Source of the DNA: Nocardia transvalensis
GTDB taxonomy: Bacteria > Actinomycetota > Actinomycetes > Mycobacteriales > Mycobacteriaceae
DNA length: 64,000 nucleotides
Assembly (NCBI RefSeq): GCF_015477765.1
Contig: NZ_JADLQQ010000003.1
Location: 248,001 to 312,000 of the forward strand
Reading direction: 5' to 3'
Shown here piece after piece: positions 58,767 to 64,000 of the stretch (the stretch's first letter is position 1; every line of letters begins with the position of its first letter). Under the pieces are notes generated by a model. It was not told the DNA's origin, searched no databases, and saw nothing but the letters and a program-made list of their open reading frames with translations. Position numbers and translations under genes: made by a program.

Positions 58767-59659
58767 TGAATCGCTCTCTGCTCATGCGGGTTCGGGCCGA
58801 GGTGGCCAGCGGAGGGCGGACCGTGGTCGAGTTGTGCGCCGAGTTCGAGCCAGCCTCGGGCCTTGCTGGTGGCCGCGCCTTCGGCCGATGCGGTGGGGGA
58901 CCGGGTGCGCACGCGCACCACCTCGGACACCAGCGACGGCAGCACGCCAGGGCCGAGTTTCGGCTTGTCCAGCCACAGCGAGAGGGCTTGCCGCACATCG
59001 GCCTCGGCGGTGCCGGTCTTCAGCAGGGCACCGGCGCGGATGGCGAGATCGGTGCGCACCGCGTGAGGGTGGTCGTCAGGGATCACTTGGCGGACGAGCT
59101 TCCAGCCGTGCCCGTCGACGGCGGGGCCGTGGGGCGTGGCGTCGTCGTCGCGCGGGTTGGTTTCGTAAGTGCCGTTAGGTAGGTGACCAGAGTTCTCTAT
59201 CTCTATCTCTGAGTCTGGTTCGATTCCGTTGCCGTTTTGCTTCGGCGTTTGCTTCGCTTCGCCCGAAGCATTTGCTTCCCGGTAGGTTCCGGGTTTGCTT
59301 CGTGTTCGGCGGGTCTCGCCGGACTTCTGTCCGCCCTTGCGGCCCGCCTCGGCGCGAGCGGTGCGGCGCTGGTCGAGTTCGTCGGCGCTAGGTTGGTGTT
59401 CGAGCCAGTCGTGTACGACTGCGGCGTCGTCGTCGAGGTACACGAGTCCGGTGTCGATGAGTTCTTTGCGGGCCTTGGCCTTCCAGCGCCGTGTCCAGAC
59501 CTGCAAGGGGATGCGACCGTCGTTGCGGCTGCGGCGGCACAGGCACCATGCCTCGACCAGAGCGCGGAAGGCGCTGTCGGACAGCGGTTCCACCTTCGGG
59601 TGTTCGGGCATCCCACTGTGCACCCGGACGAACTCGCGCGGATCCAGGGTGCGCGCCAT
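58763..59659 (-). CDS. Replication organizer / DnaD-like protein
   Basis: 298 residues from ATG 59659. N-terminal winged-helix region VRVHSGMPEHPKVEPLSDSA and FRALVEAWCLCRRSRNDGRI, WLEHQPSADELDQRR, then a low-complexity Lys/Gln/Asn linker and a C-terminal helical domain. Typical of actinophage replication initiators. Confidence 0.82.
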   Translation of the reverse strand: MARTLDPREFVRVHSGMPEHPKVEPLSDSAFRALVEAWCLCRRSRNDGRIPLQVWTRRWKAKARKELIDTGLVYLDDDAAVVHDWLEHQPSADELDQRRTARAEAGRKGGQKSGETRRTRSKPGTYREANASGEAKQTPKQNGNGIEPDSEIEIENSGHLPNGTYETNPRDDDATPHGPAVDGHGWKLVRQVIPDDHPHAVRTDLAIRAGALLKTGTAEADVRQALSLWLDKPKLGPGVLPSLVSEVVRVRTRSPTASAEGAATSKARGWLELGAQLDHGPPSAGHLGPNPHEQRAIQ

Positions 59660-60705
59660 CAGGCCACCTCGACCGTGCGCAGGGGCATCCCGGAGCGACA
59701 TCCATAGGGCGAGCAGCCGTCCGGGTCGCCGTGCTCGGCCAATTCGTCAAAGATGTCGAGCTGTCGGTCGGCCCATTCGCGCCGGGTGACATGGTCGATC
59801 GGCGCGAGTTCCAGCGGCACACGGGCACGGTGCAAGAACGCCTCTCCGTCGAGCTGCGCAGCACCGGTGCGGGTGCCGCCCTTGCGGATCCGCCGGTCGA
59901 AATCGACGACGTCGGCCCATTCATCGGGGTAGTGGTCGCGCATCTCGCGCCATTGACGATTCCCGTGATATGGGCATCCGATACACGCGGACTTGGCGAC
60001 CGCACCCCATCCGGCCGCGCGCAGCCAGCGCTCGCAGTCCTTGCGGGACATACCGAGCTCAAGCAGCGGATACCGCTTGCGGGTGTAGCGGTTCTCAGGG
60101 CGATCGTTGACACGGTGCACCTCGTCGGTCGAGAACCCGATCCACTGTTCGGCGACCCGACCGCGCGGCACCGTGCGGTAGCCGGGCGGAGTCGCGCCGA
60201 GCAGCATCCGCACGGCACGGTTGATCGGTTTGAGCTTGTACTCGTAGGTGCATTGCCGCCGCCCCATGCCTTCGCGCTCGGCGCGGGTCGCGGGCCGTGG
60301 GTCGCTGTAGCCGACGATTACCGGGTGCCCGTGGTTGTCGTGCTCGGTGATCTCGTCGCGGACCATCGTGCCCTCGGGGGCGAGGGTGTAGTACGGGATG
60401 GACACGAACCGCGCGTTCGGGTCGAGGGTGTCGGCGCGAAGGTTGCCCTTGCTCACTCGGTAGAGGGGAATTCCGGCGCGGGCGAGTTCGGCGGCGAGTC
60501 GGTCGAGATGCTCGTACACCCGGCGCGGCTCCCACCCCGTATCGGCGAAGATTGCGCCGTCGACGCGCATCGAATCGCCGTTCGGCAGGACTTCGCCGCG
60601 GCAGGCCATGAGTGCCAGCGTGGTTGATTGGACACCGGCGCCCAGACTTAGAAGTTGCAGCCGCGCATCGAGTTTGGTCGAGGCTAGCTCGCCTGTTCGG
60701 AGCAT
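59659..60705 (-). CDS. PP-loop (PAPS reductase-like) enzyme
   Basis: 348 residues from ATG 60705. ATP-pyrophosphatase P-loop LLSLGAGVQSTTLALMA near 20, IFADTGWEPRRVYEHLDRL near 52, then an Arg-rich region with QCTYEYKLKPINRAV and a Cys cluster SACIGCPYHGN near 248. Adenylyl- or sulfur-transfer chemistry is typical of the fold. In phages such proteins may modify DNA or tRNA. Substrate unknown. Confidence 0.82.
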   Translation of the reverse strand: MLRTGELASTKLDARLQLLSLGAGVQSTTLALMACRGEVLPNGDSMRVDGAIFADTGWEPRRVYEHLDRLAAELARAGIPLYRVSKGNLRADTLDPNARFVSIPYYTLAPEGTMVRDEITEHDNHGHPVIVGYSDPRPATRAEREGMGRRQCTYEYKLKPINRAVRMLLGATPPGYRTVPRGRVAEQWIGFSTDEVHRVNDRPENRYTRKRYPLLELGMSRKDCERWLRAAGWGAVAKSACIGCPYHGNRQWREMRDHYPDEWADVVDFDRRIRKGGTRTGAAQLDGEAFLHRARVPLELAPIDHVTRREWADRQLDIFDELAEHGDPDGCSPYGCRSGMPLRTVEVA

Positions 60706-60962
60706 CAACCGCCCTCCAAGCCGTTGAGGTCCAACATCGGCGTTGCGACGCTGCGGGCGGTGCGGCAATCGACACACAGCCGATCGCGGGGCACTTCGAT
60801 GTCGGGGTGGAATGGTCGGCGGCACTCCCGGCAGTCCATGAGGACGACCGGGCCGTGCTTGCCGACCTTGTAGCGGTGCGGGATCGGCCGCCGGAGTTGG
60901 CGCCCGGGCGGCCTCTCTTGGCCGTGGCTCCCGGGCCACGGCCCGATCAGGACCTCGCTCAT
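60705..60962 (-). CDS. Small zinc-finger protein
   Basis: 85 residues with CRECRRPFHPDIEVPRDRLC then VDC, a four-Cys zinc ribbon. Preceded by a basic stretch (GRQLRRPIPHRYKVGKHG). Four-base overlaps on both sides tie it to the PP-loop enzyme and recombinase. Confidence 0.75.
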   Translation of the reverse strand: MSEVLIGPWPGSHGQERPPGRQLRRPIPHRYKVGKHGPVVLMDCRECRRPFHPDIEVPRDRLCVDCRTARSVATPMLDLNGLEGG

Positions 60963-61885
60963 GCGCCCCCGCCAGGAGCAGGGTCGCCGAGTTCGGGGAG
61001 TGCGCGTTGTCCGGTCTGGTCGCCCTCAGCCGCGGGTGGGTCTCCCCCGTCGGTCTTGCGTCGGCGGCCTGTCTTCGTGATCTCTTCGGCGGTTACGTGC
61101 TTGGGTGGTGCGGGGGCGAATTCATCGTCGACGGCGACCTCGCCGCGTTTGATGGACTGGAAGATGGTCGACAGCTGGCCGACGTCGTGACCGGTCCAGT
61201 CGTTCGAGGCGCGGCCGATCTTGTCCTCAAGCTGTGCGACGGTGACGCCGACGGACTCGAATGCCTTGATGGCGTTAGCGATTCGCTGTGTGAGCGGTTG
61301 GCCGCCGCCGTCCTCGAGGGTCTGGTCGCAGTTGGCTTTCGCCTCCTCGACGAACCAGGACGGCAGTACCGCGTAGATCTGCTCGCGCAGACGGCGGGCA
61401 CCGGCGTTGGCGTTGTTCTCGTAGATGTCGCGGGTTTCGGTGAGCTTCTTCGCGCCAGCTTTGGTGTCGCGGACGTGCGGCACGATGAACGTCGTCGATG
61501 CCCGGGCGTTGGTTTGCATATCCCAGGCGTGGGCGAGCATTTCCGACTCGCCCTTGGTGTCGTCACGGCGCAGCTCCTTGAGCCCGTAGTCGATGTTGCC
61601 CCAGCAACGCGCGAGCTCCTTCGCAAGATGGATCGATGCGCCGGTGACCTGTTCACCGCCGCGGCGATAGCGGTAATACGCCTTCTCGGCGACCGCCATT
61701 TGCGCGGTGGCGTCGCGCATCTCCTCGACCGCGGCGGCCTTGTTCCTCGGACGCTGCTGGGCGACCAGCACGGCGGCGTGGACCTCAGCCACGGCGCGGG
61801 ACTGCTCGACCGCGGTCGCCTGACTCACCTCCGCGCGGGCGGTCGGGGCGGCAGCGAGCGGCTGGTAACGGGCGGGGGCGCTCAC
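60959..61885 (-). CDS. RecT-like ssDNA-annealing recombinase
   Basis: 308 residues. EMRDATAQMAVAEKAYYRYR, GGEQVTGASIHLAKELARCW and MLAHAWDMQTNARASTTFIV belong to an actinophage recombination protein family always paired with an exonuclease, as here. A disordered Pro/Glu tail follows. Assigned partly from context. Confidence 0.72.
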   Translation of the reverse strand: MSAPARYQPLAAAPTARAEVSQATAVEQSRAVAEVHAAVLVAQQRPRNKAAAVEEMRDATAQMAVAEKAYYRYRRGGEQVTGASIHLAKELARCWGNIDYGLKELRRDDTKGESEMLAHAWDMQTNARASTTFIVPHVRDTKAGAKKLTETRDIYENNANAGARRLREQIYAVLPSWFVEEAKANCDQTLEDGGGQPLTQRIANAIKAFESVGVTVAQLEDKIGRASNDWTGHDVGQLSTIFQSIKRGEVAVDDEFAPAPPKHVTAEEITKTGRRRKTDGGDPPAAEGDQTGQRALPELGDPAPGGGA

Positions 61886-62787
61886 GGGCGGTTCTCCTCT
61901 TGGTAGTAGGCCCAGTTCGGCAGGCCGACCAGGTGCACGTCGGTGCCCCAGCCGGGCCAGGTGTCGGTTTCCACGCAGCGCGCATAGGTGTCGATGGCGC
62001 GGCGGTTACGGGAGTGGCCGTAGGCGAGCGCGTCGGTGTCCAACTCGACCACCGACACCAGATGCGGCGGCCTTTTACTGACGACGATGAACACGAACGC
62101 CGGATCGGGGTCCAGGCCGAGAGTGATGGCCACCTGCCGGTACCAGTCGGCTTGCTCGGCGTAGCCGTAGCGGGCGGCCGACGCCGAAAACGTTGCGGGG
62201 CATGCGGTGTCGGCGCTTTTGAGGTCGACCATGATCAGGCGTGTGGCCGTGTTTTCGGGCAACCAGTCCGGACGGGCCCGCAGCATCACCCCTGTGGCGT
62301 GGTCGCGGCAATACAGCGACAGCTCGGCCGTGCCGCCCTCGAGCAGCACCGCAGCCAACTCGTTGCCGCGCACGGCGTCGGCCATTGCCGTGACCGTGGC
62401 GTACTGCTTGGTCAACAGCGGTGTCCGTCCGGTCTGCCACGCCTGGATCTGCTGGCGCTGGGCGTCCTTGCTGCGCCACGAGTCCGCGTCGACCACCATG
62501 ATTTCCGGGCCGTCGCCGAGAGTCAGGGTGTGGAACGCGGTGCCGATATCGAAGTGGTCGGCCGAATCGGTGCGCGGGTTGTCGCGCTCATACCGAAATT
62601 GCGCTGGGCAGGTCTCTAGCAGCCGCCGCACACCGGACGAGGACAGCGACGCCGTATCGGCGTGATAGACGGTGTTCGGGATACCCGCGTACACACCGGG
62701 CTCCGTCGGCGCGACCGGCTCAGCCGCGTTGCGGCAGTGGGGGCAGATCTCACGGTCGAGATCCGATACAGAGCAGATGTCGTTCAC
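61882..62787 (-). CDS. RecE/Cas4-like exonuclease (PD-(D/E)XK)
   Basis: 301 residues from GTG 62787 (GTGA overlap). N-terminal Cys pair CPHCRNA; GVYAGIPNTVYHADTASLSS, FDIGTAFHTLTLG (His motif), RARPDWLPE and IMVDLKSADTACPATFSASA (D-x-K) form the RecE-type nuclease core. Works with the RecT-like protein in phage recombination. Confidence 0.85.
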   Translation of the reverse strand: MNDICSVSDLDREICPHCRNAAEPVAPTEPGVYAGIPNTVYHADTASLSSSGVRRLLETCPAQFRYERDNPRTDSADHFDIGTAFHTLTLGDGPEIMVVDADSWRSKDAQRQQIQAWQTGRTPLLTKQYATVTAMADAVRGNELAAVLLEGGTAELSLYCRDHATGVMLRARPDWLPENTATRLIMVDLKSADTACPATFSASAARYGYAEQADWYRQVAITLGLDPDPAFVFIVVSKRPPHLVSVVELDTDALAYGHSRNRRAIDTYARCVETDTWPGWGTDVHLVGLPNWAYYQEENRP

Positions 62788-63137
62788 ACCGCCCCCGTTC
62801 GCGGGTTGCTGAATCCCCACCGGAACAGGCTGCGCTCGGTCACCCCATAGGCGTCCATCAGCCAGGCCAGGGCGCGAGTATGGCTGTATCCCAGAATTGT
62901 TCGCGCGAACTCGTACTCCTCGTGGGCGATATCGGCCGGGGTGACGGCCTTACGCCGCTTCACCTTCCGACCCGCCACCACGACCAGACGAGACCGGCCC
63001 TCACCGACAGGTTCGGCCACCTGGGCCAACCACCCGCCGTCCCCGGACGGGAACGCCGCGGCATGCATGCCGGGGGCGAGCGTGCCGACCGTCGTGCGGA
63101 TCTCTCCGCGAACGATCACCTGTACCGATCCGGTCAT
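62784..63137 (-). CDS. Phage protein with C-terminal HTH-like helix
   Basis: 117 residues. Beta-rich start (VQVIVRGEIRTTVGTLAPG), basic AGRKVKRRKAVTP, then YSHTRALAWLMDAYGVTERS and LFRWGFSNP, like a DNA-binding helix pair. No family. Confidence 0.65.
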   Translation of the reverse strand: MTGSVQVIVRGEIRTTVGTLAPGMHAAAFPSGDGGWLAQVAEPVGEGRSRLVVVAGRKVKRRKAVTPADIAHEEYEFARTILGYSHTRALAWLMDAYGVTERSLFRWGFSNPRTGAV

Positions 63138-63862
63138 CGGTCCTCACCCCCGTACCGGTGTCCGTGGAATGCGGTCTCCCAGATCCAGGCCGGGTACGAA
63201 TTCACCTCGCCATACAGGTGGTGCGGAACCTTCACCGGGTCGATTCCGTGTTCCTTGGCGATCATGCTCGCTTGGCGTCCGACCTTGTTCAGGAACTGTG
63301 TCGAGGTGTTGCCGATGCCGTTGAGCCGCGCGTACCCGAGCGCGGAATACCAGTCGTGGCGGCCCTCGATCGCGTCGAGTCGAGCCTCGGTGTTGGCGGC
63401 GATGGCCTTGGCCTCCTCCGCGGTGCGGTGCACGGACTCGAGCTGGTCGATCTGTGCACGCAAGACGTCGAAGGTGGACAACACCGCAGACGACCCGGTC
63501 GGGGCGGTCTCGGCCACGCGGGTCTGGATCGCGAAGTACGCCTGCGCCGCAGCAACTTCCGGCTTGTTCGGGTCGCCGTTCATGGCGACCAGATAGGCGG
63601 CGAACCGCGACAGCTCGAAATCCACAGCCGGTTTGGTCTCCGACATTCTCTGGGATCGCAGAAAATTGCTGGTCACGTCGTGGTTTTGATTCTCGGCCGC
63701 TTTCATCGCCCGCCGCAGGGGCACCAGGAAGTTCTCCCAGCGGGCATAGCCCATCAACGGCATCAACTCCCGCGCCGACCAGTACTCGGCCCCGTCGGGA
63801 CGGGAGCGCTTGATCGAATCGAACGGTGACCCTTCGGCCGCCGGGATCAGATCTGTGCTCAT
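63134..63862 (-). CDS. BRO/DinD-like antirepressor
   Basis: 242 residues. N-terminal DGAEYWSARELMPLMGYARW, FLVPLRRAMKAAENQN and DFELSRFAAYLVAMNGDP NK are the BRO-N/DinD signature; a helical C-terminal half (LNGIGNTSTQFLNKVGRQAS) follows. Phage BRO proteins often act as antirepressors or early regulators. Confidence 0.85.
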   Translation of the reverse strand: MSTDLIPAAEGSPFDSIKRSRPDGAEYWSARELMPLMGYARWENFLVPLRRAMKAAENQNHDVTSNFLRSQRMSETKPAVDFELSRFAAYLVAMNGDPNKPEVAAAQAYFAIQTRVAETAPTGSSAVLSTFDVLRAQIDQLESVHRTAEEAKAIAANTEARLDAIEGRHDWYSALGYARLNGIGNTSTQFLNKVGRQASMIAKEHGIDPVKVPHHLYGEVNSYPAWIWETAFHGHRYGGEDR

Positions 63863-64000
63863 CGGGTCACCGCCACGGCGGCATAACCCAGGCGGGCAAG
63901 GATGGCTTGGACACGGTCGGCGAACTCGGCCTGCCCAGCCCAGCGCAGGTCCTCCTCCAAGCGAGCCAGACCAGCCGCGACTGTGAGGTCTGCGGCGTGT
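63859..64000 (-). CDS. Prophage gene, 3' end only
   Basis: The last 46 codons are visible: HAADLTVAAGLARLEEDLRW then AGQAEFADRVQAILARLGYA, ending VAVTR. It stops in an ATGA overlap with the BRO-like gene, continuing the coupled early operon. Identity cannot be read. Confidence 0.6.
   Translation of the reverse strand, partial: HAADLTVAAGLARLEEDLRWAGQAEFADRVQAILARLGYAAVAVTR

Overview
The window is high-GC actinobacterial DNA, most likely Nocardia or a close mycolic-acid relative. The evidence is two antigen-85-type mycolyltransferases, a hemophore-related secreted protein, crgA, a four-PASTA PknB, and a gene order (pknA, pknB, trpG, crgA, PH-domain protein, ppiA, tRNA-Ala) that matches the origin-proximal region of mycobacteria read in reverse. 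By that synteny gyrA/gyrB would be expected to the right of the tRNA-Ala, but here about 48 kb of accessory DNA follows.

1-16.2 kb is chromosomal: growth and division control (PknA end, PknB, CrgA), a split RibD-like pair, TrpG/PabA, a rhomboid protease, cyclophilin, a DrrAB-type ABC exporter, a class III adenylate cyclase, an NmrA-like NAD(P)-binding protein, a secreted hemophore-related protein, three tandem cassettes for 32-residue membrane peptides, two mycolyltransferases, a degenerate tRNA-like copy and an intact tRNA-Ala.

16.2-23.4 kb is a patchwork: a PAS-ANTAR regulator and a decayed second copy, an oxidoreductase/TetR/membrane-protein operon under a double palindromic operator, a DLW-39 small protein, an internally duplicated protein, DUF1152 and CutA. 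Several pseudogene scraps lie between them.

23.4-29.3 kb holds an XRE-TPR regulator, then rightward small genes chained by GTGA/ATGA overlaps. The chain ends in a coiled-coil protein whose N-terminus resembles an E-x-K nuclease toxin domain; a lipoprotein follows.

29.4-64.0 kb is one continuous leftward siphovirus prophage that runs off the right edge. Read from the right it has: a BRO/DinD-like protein, RecE/RecT-like recombination, a zinc-finger protein with a PP-loop enzyme, a replication organizer, a frameshifted nuclease, an XRE-ImmA protein with partner, a DNA methyltransferase, a tRNA-like gene, HNH, terminase subunits, portal, MuF, scaffold, decoration protein, capsid, connectors, tail terminator, Ig-decorated tail tube, frameshifted tail chaperones, tape measure, tail tip, endolysin, holins, glycine-rich and other tail fibres, and an SGNH hydrolase. 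No integrase or repressor/excision module is visible, so the right end and attachment site lie outside. Nearly every phage gene overlaps the next by 4 bases, indicating translational coupling.

Protein assignments come from reading motifs and architecture only; no database search was run.
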